Shown here: one piece after another, positions 53,044-64,000 of the stretch
Layout: every line of letters starts with the position of its first letter
How positions within the stretch are numbered: the first letter of the stretch is position 1
NCBI GenBank assembly: GCA_036971475.1
Contig: JBAIZL010000024.1
Coordinates: 83,501 to 147,500 of the forward strand
Direction: 5' to 3'
DNA from: Prosapia bicincta
Taxonomy: Eukaryota > Arthropoda > Insecta > Hemiptera > Cercopidae
Length of the DNA: 64,000 nt
The notes under the pieces: model-generated
What the model saw: the letters and a program-made list of their open reading frames with translations, nothing else
The model's database searches: none
Told to the model about the DNA's origin: nothing
Position numbers and translations under genes: made by a program

Positions 53044-55544
53044 GCACTTAACGAGTCATTTATGCAATACTGAAGACAGAGTAGGATAACAATTATTGCC
53101 CAAAACTTTATTTATTTATATAATTTATACTGATAATTTTTCAAAATATTTAAAAACAGTTGATACATAATTCACGGTTTTTGGAAAGCAGTTACAAATA
53201 TGAAGTAATATTTTTAGCGGTTAATATGAGAGATATTTAATTTCTTTCTTTCTAAACTTGGGGATATTGGGTTAGCAATGTTTGAACAATATTATTTAAA
53301 ATATAATTTTTTTATTATGTATAAATTACTATTGGGAACTTGGGTCTGTTTGACCTAGAAATACAACTATGCTGCTAACACAGTTACAAGTACGCTGTTA
53401 CTTCACGGAACGAGTTCCAAGGGTGGTCCATATTGGAAACTAACAATCAAATATTTCTTTTCATTAATTTTATTTTGGCAAAGTCTATATTTTTATATTG
53501 AATACGTTTTCTCGAAATATCGTTATTGGGTTCACATTTTAAATTTGTACTTTTCGACATCATACTAATGTTTATTGACTTTAAAACGCCGTAATAAAAA
53601 TTGCATTGAAATTCGTAAATTCTTATTAAACTTGAAATAAAAACTATTTTAAATATACTTAAACTTCAAATAAAATTTAAAAAAATAGAAGTAAAATACT
53701 TGCATACTTCACCTTTATAGGAAATCAGTTGAAAAAGGAAATAGGTTTTGTTTAGGTGTAAATGTAAATGTTTCAGGCATGAAAGAGATTTAAAGATGTT
53801 TGGATTAAAGCACTAAAAAAAAATATTTTATTTTCAAAGAGAACTAAGCTATTTAATAAACATTGGATATCTAAAGGGTATTTCCTTGATCAGAGAACAT
53901 CTCCAGGTATTTTTAACAAATGTGTTTTACTTGGTGTACTGGATTTCTTCAGTAAATGCCAAATTTTTAAATTACATTCAAAGTACTTAGATGACCAATA
54001 ATGTTAAAAATCACAATTGCCTGTCTACAGTTTTCTATAACACAAACTATATGCCAGTGCGACTAGAAAAATATCACGCACACTTGAAAACGGTTTCAGT
54101 CACTGCGAAAAAAAACCTGTGTGTCTAGATTTTTTTACTTCCTCTTAGATTACGCCAATTGGCGAGTTACCAGATCTAATAAGAAGTTTAAGGCACTGGC
54201 TCTGCGTAAACCTAGCGTAGTTTCTACACTTTGAAACTACATTGTTACATTGGGATCGTAAAGGTTTTATGATTAACAATACATAAGATACACTTTAAAC
54301 TTGTGTCAGTGCTACACTTCATACGTGTCGCCGATGAAAGTTGTTTTCCCAAGACGTTTTTATTGTTTACAATGTAAAACATGTTCAAGTATTTTATTAA
54401 CGAGAGCAATTTCGTAGGCTGTGGCTAGTTTAACACTAGTTTCCATGACGATATAACTGAACGTGTAAACAAAGTATAGTTTCAAACAAAACCAATTTGC
54501 ATTATTCTTTATGTTTACATATCTTATGATAATTATTAAACCCATTGTTCTGTAGCCTTCAAGTTTTAAAACTATACTTCTTATCATAAATGTCAAACAG
54601 CAGTGGTTATTTCATTCTCGATTTAGATTAAAATAGGACGTAAATAAATAATTATAATAGAACTTTGGGCAGCTATAATGAAGATTTTTTTAAATAAATA
54701 TAATAAAAATAATTGAAAGTAATTAGTAACTATGTTTTATAATATATTTAATGTCTGTATTTTTTATAATTTAATTCGAGTTATAAAGTGAATTTTATTT
54801 GAAAATATTTTGTAAAGTTGTCTTGTTATGTCACGAAGCTTGCCTTATTGTCCTATTACGCCCTTTAGCCTACAGCTTGAAGCTCTTGCAAAGGCTTCAA
54901 CGTTCTTGTTTAAATTGATTAATACTGTTATGGGTGGAGAGGGGGATCGAACAGTAATTGCCATGGTGAATAGAAAAAAAGTAACATACTTAACAAGAAT
55001 ATGGAGGGAAAGCGACTGCAGTGTTTGGACAAGACGGTGAGATCGGAGAGGACGATAGAAGTGTCTTTGGAGAGAGAAGAGGGAAAAATACTACTTGTAG
55101 GGCCTTAAACTGGAGGTAGAAGAAGAAGAGGGTTCATTAGGATAGGAGAAGTTTGAGAGGTGTCCAAAGGAGTCAGATAGAGGTTAAGGAGACTTGGAGA
55201 AACAGAGAGCGGGGAAGACACGACTCGTTAATAGTTGATGTCTAAACATTCTTATTGAAGACTTTATGAAGTAAAATTAGACGTTTGGTCAGATCAAAAG
55301 CAGTTTCGATTATTATGTTCTAATTTTAAATTCTTTCTGAAAAATGAACTTATTTGATCAACGATTTTCAAATACTATTATTAAAAGATTTTTGGTAATG
55401 TATAGATAACTAGATAATATTGAAATCGCTGATTTTTTCTACGTTTCTAAAGTATAAATTTTCTATTTATTTAGCTTTCCCGAAATGCCCACATTGAAAT
55501 TTGAATTTTTATTTCTAATTTTTCGACATCGTATAATGTTTTGT
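53044..55544. other. No gene recognised
   Basis: 2.5 kb of AT-rich DNA. A weak dispersed similarity links 54,095-54,170 with 59,780-59,860. The purine-rich plus strand at 55,000-55,220 (GAGG/AGAAG-rich) is low complexity. Confidence 0.55.
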
Positions 55545-56460
55545 GACCTCAAAAACCTTATCTTAGAAATTGCATTTAATTTCGTCTTTTCTCACAACCT
55601 CACCGACCACAAAAACCTTATCTTAGAAATTGCATTTAATTTCGTCTTTTCTCACAACCTCACCGACCTCAAAAACCTTATCTTACAAATTGCATTTAAT
55701 TTCGTCTTTTCTCACAACCTCACCGACCTCAAAAACCTTATCTTACAAATTGCATTTAATTTCGTCTTTTCTCACAACCTCATCGACCTCAAATACCTTA
55801 TCTTAGAAATTGCATTTAATTTCGACTTTTCTCACAACCTCACCAACCTCAAAAACCTTATCTTAGAAATTGCATTTAATTTCGTCTTTTCTCACAACCT
55901 CACCGACCTCAAAAACCTTATCTTAGAAATTGCATTTAATTTCGTCTTTTCTCACAACCTCACCGACCTCAAAAACCTTATCTTAGAAATTGCATTTAAT
56001 TTCGTATTTTCTTACAACCTCACTGACCTCAAAAACCTTATCTTAGAAACTGCATTTAATTTCGTCTTTTCTCACAACCTCACCGACCTCAAATACCTTA
56101 TCTTAGAAATTGCATTTAATTTCGTCTTTTCTCACAACCTCACCGACCTCAAAAACCTTATCTTACAAATTGCATTTAATTTCGTCTTTTCTCACAACCT
56201 CACCGACCTCAAAAACCTTATCTTAGAAATTGCATTTAATTTCGTCTTTTCTCACAACCTCACCGACCTCAAAAACCTTATCTTAGAAATTGCATTTAAT
56301 TTCGTCTTTTCTCACAACCTCACCGACCTCAAAAACCTTATCTTAGAAATTGCATTTAATTTCGTCTTTTCTCACAACCTCACCGACCTCAAATACCTTA
56401 TCTTAGAAATTGCATTTAATTTCGTCTTTTCTCACAACCTCACCGACCTCAAAACCCTGT
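55545..56460. repeat. 60-bp tandem repeat, 15 copies, open in one frame
   Basis: Exact 60-bp period from 55,545 (unit GACCTCAAAAACCTTATCTT + AGAAATTGCATTTAATTTCG + TCTTTTCTCACAACCTCACC). Because 60 is a multiple of three, a 325-codon plus frame (55,485-56,462) repeats DLKNLILEIAFNFVFSHNLT. Differences between copies are nearly all amino-acid-changing (E/Q, N/Y, V/D, T/I, D/N, H/Y, I/T) with very few silent ones. That argues against selection on a protein; no signal peptide, Kozak context or splice signals support a gene. Best read as a minisatellite. Confidence 0.93.
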
Positions 56461-57947
56461 AATATTAATTACAACAAAATTTTTTTGAAAATAATTAAAT
56501 TATTTCAAATGTACTTTAAAATTATTGTCTTTTATTGCTTAGATAAGTTATAGATTAGAGTAGTCAAGATAGCTTGAAAAGCAAGATTTTATAAATAGAT
56601 AGCTTAAAATTAAAGTTTATAACTTTTTTTATGTAAATCGTAGCAAAGAGTTTTAGAATATCTGCGCAATTTCTCTGAAATAGTGCACTTTATGTTTTAT
56701 ATTATTCACCAAGTATATAATAGGCCAACGTTAAATGTAACAAAAGTCAAACGTTTACAAGTATTTTCTTAGATAATGGAGAGAGTTTATTTGGGAATTT
56801 AAAAACAGTTACTTCAACACACATTATTTTCTATAGACTGAATTGGTATGCAGATTACTTTTTGTACAGCTGTGCAGCTTCTACATTTTAAATAAATAAC
56901 TAACGTATAAATATGAGCGAAAATTAACAAATAAATGCGAAAGATTATTATTTCTATTTCAAACTTGTATTTCCTTTATAAACTTTCAACATCATTCCGA
57001 TTATATATAGATAAATCTTTCAAAGTGTTCTACTGCGTTCATGCAAGCAACAGTACACGGCGCCTCTAGCTCAATGGCGGATTAATAACTTTAGAGAACC
57101 TTGCAATCTTTACAAATTTACGTGTAACACTAATAATAAGTTTGCTTGATTACGACCAATTATAAAAAATTAAAATTTGAAACCACCTTTAATTAGTTTT
57201 AAAACATGTCTTAACGTTTCGACTACAAACTGGGATCCCATTCCCAAACTGAGTTAGGGTACGAAGGACGTTATAATATAGCGTCCTTGAGTTCATGGTT
57301 TTTACATTGTACTTTGTGATACAGTACTTGGTTTTTATTTTTTTATGTTATTTTTGTAATGTTATTGTAGTTTCTGTAAATTGTGTCACACTCCATCCAG
57401 ACTCGGAATTGTCCCAGAGGATTAGGCGACCCTCACGTATGCACACTCGCGCCGAGTTGATTATCGAGTAAATATATTTCTCCACTACAATTAAAGCAAA
57501 ATGTTGGATCTACTTTATTAAAACCAGATGTGTAATTTAAGCCGCTGTGAACCACTTAGAAAGGATCGCAAATATTTCCATCGGAATATTACACAGCATT
57601 CAGATTTACACAGTTGGCACACCTTCTTTTACGCAACTGGACTTTTGGGAGCATTTATGCGGTTAGCAAATTCCGGTTGGTGAGCGTATAGTGGGCGGAT
57701 TTTGTAACCTTATTACGTCACTGGGACTTTCTCAGCCATTGTTGGTGAACTTGAAAATTTCCACTCTGTTACTTTACTGGCATCATTTTGTTGGATATCT
57801 TTTTGGTTGTGCAGGAAATAATGAAATTGCCATTAACTTTGTAGTGGTTTCGTACAATTGTCCGACGTTAGCATGTTTTGCTTTGTAACTTGAGTCAGGC
57901 TTTCGCCGCATTCAAAAGTAGTACTTGATTTTTAATAAAGACAAAAG
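56461..57947. other. No gene recognised
   Basis: AT-rich spacer between arrays. The frame at 57,691-57,888 shows no family features. Confidence 0.55.
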
Positions 57948-59556
57948 CTATTTAATACGTACGTAGTATCTAAAGCCTACTTCCTCAGCTCGAGAACCTC
58001 CTCGGCTATTTAATGGTACGTAGTATCTAAAGCCTACTTCCTCAGCTTGAGAACCTCCTCGGCTATTTAATGGTACGTAGTATCTAAAGCCTACTTCCTC
58101 AGCTCGAGAACCTCCTCGGCTATTTAATGGTACGTAGTATCTAAAGCCTACTTCCTCAGCTCGAGAACCTCCTCGGCTATTTAATACGTACGTAGTATCT
58201 AAAGCCTACTTCCTCAGCTCGAGAACCTCCTCGGCTATTTAATGGTACGTAGTATCTAAAGCCTACTTCCTCAGCTTGAGAACCTCCTCGGCTATTTAAT
58301 GGTACGTAGTATCTAAAGCCTACTTCCTCAGCTCGAGAACCTCCTCGGCTATTTAATGGTACGTAGTATCTAAAGCCTACTTCCTCAGCTCGAGAACCTC
58401 CTCGGCTATTTAATACGTACGTAGTATCTAAAGCCTACTTCCTCAGGTCGAGAACCTCCTCGGGTATTTAATGGTACGTAGTATCTAAAGCCTACTTCCT
58501 CAGCTCGAGAACCTCCTCGGCTATTTAATGGTACGTAGTATCTAAAGCCTACTTCCTCAGCTCGAGAACCTCCTCGGCTATTTAATGGTACGTAGTATCT
58601 AAAGCCTACTTCCTCAGCTTGAGAACCTCCTCGGCTATTTAATGGTACGTAGTATCTAAAGCCTACTTCCTCAGCTCGAGAACCTCCTCGGCTATTTAAT
58701 GGTACGTAGTATCTAAAGCCTACTTCCTCAGCTCGAGATCCTCCTCGGCTATTTAATACGTACGTAGTATCTAAAGCCTACTTCCTCAGCTCGAGAACCT
58801 CCTCGGCTATTTAATGGTACGTAGTATCTAAAGCCTACTTCCTCAGCTCGAGAATCTCCTCGGGTATTTAATGGTACGTAGTATCTAAAGCCTACTTCCT
58901 CAGCTCGAGAACCTCCTCGGGTATTTAATGGTACGTAGTATCTAAAGCCTACTTCCTCAGCTCGAGAATCTCCTCGGGTATTTAATGGTACGTAGTATCT
59001 AAAGCCTACTTCCTCAGCTCGAGAACCTCCTCGGGTATTTAATGGTACGTAGTATCTAAAGCCTACTTCCTCAGCTCGAGAACCTCCTCGGGTATTTAAT
59101 GGTACGTAGTATCTAAAGCCTACTTCCTCAGCTCGAGAACCTCCTCGGCTATTTAATGGTACGTAGTATCTAAAGCCTACTTCCTTAGCTTGAGAACCTC
59201 CTCGGCTATTTAATGGTACGTAGTATCTAAAGCCTACTTCCTCAGCTCGAGAACCTCCTCGGCTATTTAATACGTACGTAGTATCTAAAGCCTACTTCCT
59301 CAGCTCGAGAACCTCCTCGGCTATTTAATGGTACGTAGTATCTAAAGCCTACTTCCTCAGCTCGAGAACCTCCTCGGGTATTTAATGGTACGTAGTATCT
59401 AAAGCCTACTTCCTCAGCTCGAGAACCTCCTCGGGTATTTAATGGTACGTAGTATCTAAAGCCTACTTCCTCAGCTCGAGAACCTCCTCGGCTATTTAAT
59501 GGTACGTAGTATCTAAAGCCTACTTCCTCAGCTCGAGAGCCTCCTCGGGTATTTAA
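57948..59556. repeat. 57-bp minisatellite, about 28 copies, with higher-order pattern
   Basis: The unit is TACGTAGTATCTAAAGCCTA + CTTCCTCAGCTCGAGAACCT + CCTCGGCTATTTAATGG. Variants recur in a fixed order: a unit beginning ACGTACG (58 bp), then a TTGAG unit, then two CTCGAG units. This is seen twice in units 1-4 and 5-8 (57,953-58,412). Later the order decays and a CTCGGGTATT variant dominates (58,850-59,100). Confidence 0.96.
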
Positions 59557-60470
59557 CCTTGTTCCACAGCTCTTTTCGTTTTGTTTATCCCAAGTAACTG
59601 CTGAATTTCTTTATTAAATTTTCAAAAACAAACTATTTTTAAAACTCCAAATACTACAAACAAAATAAGAATAATTCATATTTTGTTTCTCTGTATTTTC
59701 CCTTAACATATAATGTTTCCTATTGCAACTAGAAATAAAACCATATTGACCTTGACAAGTGTCAACAATCGATACTCTTACAGTCATTATGAGAAAACGA
59801 AACCTATTTATGTGTAAGTCTTACTCCTACCTTAATCACGCCAGTTAGCCAGTTACCATAACTAAACAGATCGAGTTGGCAACTGGTTTGGTGAAAAATG
59901 GAAAATAAATACGCGGCAATCTGTTTGAAATTGGCGAAAATAGTGGTTAACGGAAATCCCAGACTTTTACCTTTTAACAGACGTGTCTCGAGTTGTCATT
60001 AGGAATTTTAAAATAGAATTAATTACTGTGTTATGAAACAATAGAAAACAAGGGGCTTTCGAATTGAAAGTTTAACTTCAAAATGAAGTGTTTTTGAAAT
60101 TTTGAACTTTCCTCTGATGTAATGAACCAAGTCCATTATTAGTACAACATTAACCAAATGTTTGAAATATGTTTGAAAATATCAGATGCATTGAAACACT
60201 TCGATTTATTTGCTAGTCAACTTAACCGGAACTTTGTGCCCAACTACTTTACAAAAAAACAATAAATTACCATATAGGCTGTTGCCCAATACATGGGCAA
60301 TTTTACATCAGCATTTTCAGAAAAAGATAAGCAAAAGTATTTTCACTTGTTTACTTGTATGACTTACGGTTTAACATTAAATTGAATTAAATTCGTTTAA
60401 GTGAATTAAATTCAGGAAGTGAAAATTCAATTTAACCTAGCGGGCTTATTAATTAATATAGTCTAGAGCA
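59557..60470. other. No gene recognised
   Basis: AT-rich spacer. Some short palindromic AATTGAATTAAATTCG/AATTAAATTC near 60,380-60,420. Confidence 0.55.
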
Positions 60471-60828
60471 GCTATTAGTATATACTAGCTATTAGCATAA
60501 ACTACAGCTATAAACTACAGCATATACTAGCTATTAGCATATACTAGCTATTAGCATAAACTAGCTATTAGCATATACTAGCTATTAGCATATACTAGTT
60601 ATTAGCATATACTAGCTACTAGCATATACCAGCTATTAGCACATACTAGCTACTAGCATATACTTCTATTATCATATATTAGCTATTAGCATATACTAGC
60701 TTTTAGCATATACTAGCTATTGGCATATACTAGCAATTGTCATATACTAACTATTGGCATATACTAGCTATTAGCATATACTAGCTACTAGCATATACTA
60801 GCTATTAGCATATACTAACTATTAGCAT
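60471..60828. repeat. 17-bp minisatellite, about 21 copies
   Basis: The unit is TATACTAGCTATTAGCA, degenerate at several positions (ATAAAC, ACTAAC, TTGGCA variants). Confidence 0.95.
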
Positions 60829-60942
60829 GTAAACAATGGTATTTATATTGGAATTGTTGCATGGTGCTTAAACAGCTTGAAGATGATTATTTCAATTGAT
60901 AAAAATCACCAACGTGTAATACGATCATTTGGTGTTTGTCAG

Positions 60943-62829
60943 CAAGGAACATTCCAGCAGTGGAGATTTATCAACATACAAGTGACGCGTATTCAATGAG
61001 AGACAGCAAAGACCATAAAAGAGATAACCAAGGGACATCCCAGCAGTGGAGATTTATCAACATACAAGTGACGCGTATTCAATGAGAGACAGCAAAGGCC
61101 ATAAAAGAGAGAACCAAGGAACATTCCAGCAGTGGAGATTTATCAACATACAAGTGACGCGTATTCAATGAGAGACAGCAAAGGCCATAAAAGAGAGAAC
61201 CAAGGAACATTCCAGCAGTGGAGATTTATCAACATACAAGTGACGCGTATTCAATGAGAGACAGCAAAGGCCATAAAAGAGAGAACCAAGGAACATTCCA
61301 GCAGTGGAGATTTATCAACATACAAGTGACGCGTATTCAATGAGAGACAGCAAAGGCCATAAAAGAGATAACCAATGAACATTCCAGCAGTGGAGATTTA
61401 TCAACATACAAGTGACGCGTATTCAATGAGAGACAGCAAAGGCCATAAAAGAGATAACCAAGGAACATTCCAGCAGTGGAGATTTATCAACATACAAGTG
61501 ACGCGTGTTCAATGAGAGACAGCAAAGGCCATAAAAGAGATAACCAAGGAACATTCCAGCAGTGGAGATTTATCAACATACAAGTGACGCGTATTCAATG
61601 AGAGACAGCAAAGGCCATAAAAGAGATAACCAAGGAACATTCCAGCAGTGGAGATTTATCAACATACAAGTGACGCGTGTTCAATGAGAGACAGCAAAGG
61701 CCATAAAAGAGATAACCAAGGAATATTCCAGCAGTGGAGATTTATCAACATACAAGTGACGCGTATTCAATGAGAGACAGCAAAGGCCATAAAAGAGAGA
61801 ACCAAGGAACATTCCAGCAGTGGAGATTATCAACATACAAGTGACGCGTATTCAGTGAGAGACAGCAAAGGCCATAAAAGAGATAACCAAGGAACATTCC
61901 AGCAGTGGAGATTTATCAACATACAAGTGACGCGTATTCAATGAGAGACAGCAAAGGCCATAAAAGAGAGAACCAAGGAACATTCCAGCAGTGGAGATTT
62001 ATCAACATACAAGTGACGCGTATTCAATGAGAGACAGCAAAGGACATAAAAGAGATAACCAATGAACATTCCAGCAGTGGAGATTTATCAACATACAAGT
62101 GACGCGTATTCAATGAGAGACAGCAAAGGCCATAAAAGAGATAACCAAGGAACATTCCAGCAGTGGAGATTTATCAACATACAAGTGACGCGTGTTCAAT
62201 GAGAGACAGCAAAGGCCATAAAAGAGATAACCAAGGAACATTCCAGCAGTGGAGATTTATCAACATACAAGTGACGCGTATTCAATGAGAGACAGCAAAG
62301 GCCATAAAAGAGATAACCAAGGAACATTCCAGCAGTGGAGATTTATCAACATACAAGTGACGCGTGTTCAATGAGAGACAGCAAAGGCCATAAAAGAGAT
62401 AACCAAGGAATATTCCAGCAGTGGAGATTTATCAACATACAAGTGACGCGTATTCAATGAGAGACAGCAAAGGCCATAAAAGAGAGAACCAAGGAACATT
62501 CCAGCAGTGGAGATTATCAACATACAAGTGACGCGTATTCAGTGAGAGACAGCAAAGGCCATAAAAGAGATAACCAAGGAACATTCCAGCAGTGGAGATT
62601 TATCAACATACAAGTGACGCGTATTCAATGAGAGACAGCAAAGGCCATAAAAGAGAGAACCAAGGAACATTCCAGCAGTGGAGATTATCAACATACAAGT
62701 GACGCGTATTCAGTGAGAGACAGCAAAGGCCATAAAAGAGATAACCAAGGAACATTCCAGCAGTGGAGATTTATCAACATACAAGTGACGCGTATTCAGT
62801 GAGAGACAGCAAAGAGCATAAGAGAAAGA
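60943..62829. repeat. 86-bp satellite-like array, about 22 copies, 687-bp higher-order repeat
   Basis: The unit is AACCAAGGAACATTCCAGCA + GTGGAGATTTATCAACATAC + AAGTGACGCGTATTCAATGA + GAGACAGCAAAGGCCATAAA + AGAGAT. Variant marks recur in the same order eight units apart: AATGAAC at 61,374 and 62,061; GCGTGTTC at about 61,503/61,674 and 62,190/62,361; GAATATTCC at about 61,721 and 62,408; the one-base-short GAGATTATC at about 61,824 and 62,511. Contains a MluI-type ACGCGT in every unit. Confidence 0.97.
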
Positions 62830-64000
62830 ATTTTCAAGGACGGCGGGAAAATGTCCACGATAAACTGACTGTCTCGGAGAAATAATGCTGACATTTATCC
62901 TCCAGAGTTTACGTCATTACATCTATTATGTTGCACTTTGTTCAAAGCAGGGGCATTGATACCAATTGGTTTCAAGTCGGAAAAGGTTGCAAGGTTATTT
63001 GTTTAACTCTAGCTACCAAAAGATGAAATTTATATACAAATCCACAACTTTTGTCTTCCATTACAAATTGTATTATCAACCACTTCAAATGTTTTGTACT
63101 CAATCGTTGAATTTGTAAAGTCAGCTGATTCCATATTCACTATTAAGGTGATTAATTGTGATTATGTAGAAATTAGGATTAATAAATTAAGTAAAGTTAC
63201 CAAAGAACTTCCTGGTTTTTTTCTGATCTGTTGTCAGTTTTACTAATCAAAATTTTCTTGTGTTTAAAGTTTCTTCACTAATAATTCCAACTACAGTCTT
63301 ACGTCATCTCATATCTTACGGCACTTTTCTTCGAAGAAAAGAAATAAATGTAGAACTAAATCAATGTAAAAATAAAGTAAAAAATGCTAATATTTTACGT
63401 TTAAATAACTATCATCAAAAATCCCTTATATGTAAATCATTTTATAACACAAAGCCCTTATATATATATATATATATATATATTGCTCTCAGTATTTACT
63501 TCAGTATATTCTTTGTAGCTCGAGTTACACATGTCGCTAATGCGTATTAGCCACTGAGGCTAATAGGATTAATGGGAGGCTGAAAGGAGAAAAGGTCTCA
63601 CGGACGCTGTGACATTGGCGCTCCTATGGTATATCAACCTACCAGTAAGTTTGTAATTAAAGATCAGGCAGGTGTTTCCTCATGATGACTGTATAGTTAC
63701 AGGCGTGGCCTAGTTAATGTTACAGAGCTCCTAACTAATATGTTTAGAAACTTTACAAATTTCAATCCTATATAAAAATATATTCAAAATTGAATTTCGT
63801 AAAAATGTTTTATTTTAGAGACGGCTTTCCTTATTATAAACTTTGAGCGTTTCCAGCTGCTTCTACATAGATTTTTAAGGAGGTTGTGGTCACTGGTGAA
63901 CAATGGAGTTCATTTGTAAACCCTGGGAAATGTTCTGTTTATTTGATTGCTGAGTTTATTATGTTTTTTACCAAACTAAAACAAGATCAATGAGATTAAA
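62830..64000. other. No gene recognised
   Basis: AT-rich flank to the window edge, with a short (TA)n at 63,461-63,482. A 96-codon frame at 63,260-63,550 runs through the TA array and is not credible. Confidence 0.55.

Noticed and set aside
55000..55220. Purine-rich stretch as an exon or regulatory element
   Set aside because: Low-complexity GAGG/AGAAG sequence without splice sites, frame or repeats of note.
60943..62829. Regular repeat array that could suggest a CRISPR array
   Set aside because: Units are contiguous with no unique spacers and lie in a eukaryotic genome. It is a satellite-type tandem array.
63260..63550. 96-codon frame near the right edge
   Set aside because: It runs through a TA array and has no splice, signal or family evidence.

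Overview
This is a 64-kb, AT-rich, non-coding-dominated window of an animal nuclear genome, almost certainly an insect. The two recognisable host genes have GT-AG introns. One encodes an M13 (neprilysin-like) peptidase and the other a Yellow/MRJP-family protein, a family best known from insects. The rest is introns, old transposon relics of arthropod type (Penelope-like, Mutator-like, Tigger/pogo-like, jockey-like, Ty3/gypsy-like), microsatellites and minisatellites. No bacterial-type genes, CRISPR array, rRNA or tRNA was found.

Layout. 317-17,583 (+): the last seven coding exons of an M13 peptidase; the N-terminal half lies upstream of the window. Its introns hold a Penelope-like reverse-transcriptase relic, a Tigger-like transposon, a perfect-looking hairpin element and TA/TG microsatellites. 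18,364-21,250: the 5' end of an LTR retrotransposon (2-kb LTR, primer-binding site, broken gag start). 33,267-44,024 (-): a complete five-coding-exon yellow-family gene, about 411 residues with a signal peptide. Its third intron contains inverted Penelope-like 3' ends and gypsy and jockey fragments.

The most striking structure is a giant inverted duplication: about 22,980-32,670 is the reverse-complement relative of about 42,050-50,690, separated by about 9.4 kb. The right arm carries yellow exons 1 and 2. The left arm carries a decayed exon 2 (frameshifts, but both splice sites kept), and a Mutator-like relic stands where exon 1 should be. Similarity between arms is very uneven: some stretches are poorly alignable by eye, while one 162-bp stretch is identical. 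Each arm has its own private minisatellite and foldback insertions.

51,350-62,830 is a cluster of six unrelated tandem arrays (29, 65, 60, 57, 17 and 86-bp units). Two of them show higher-order repeat structure. One 60-bp array keeps a 325-codon frame open only because its unit is a multiple of three.

All identity levels are judged by eye. Family calls rest on remembered family motifs, not on searches.
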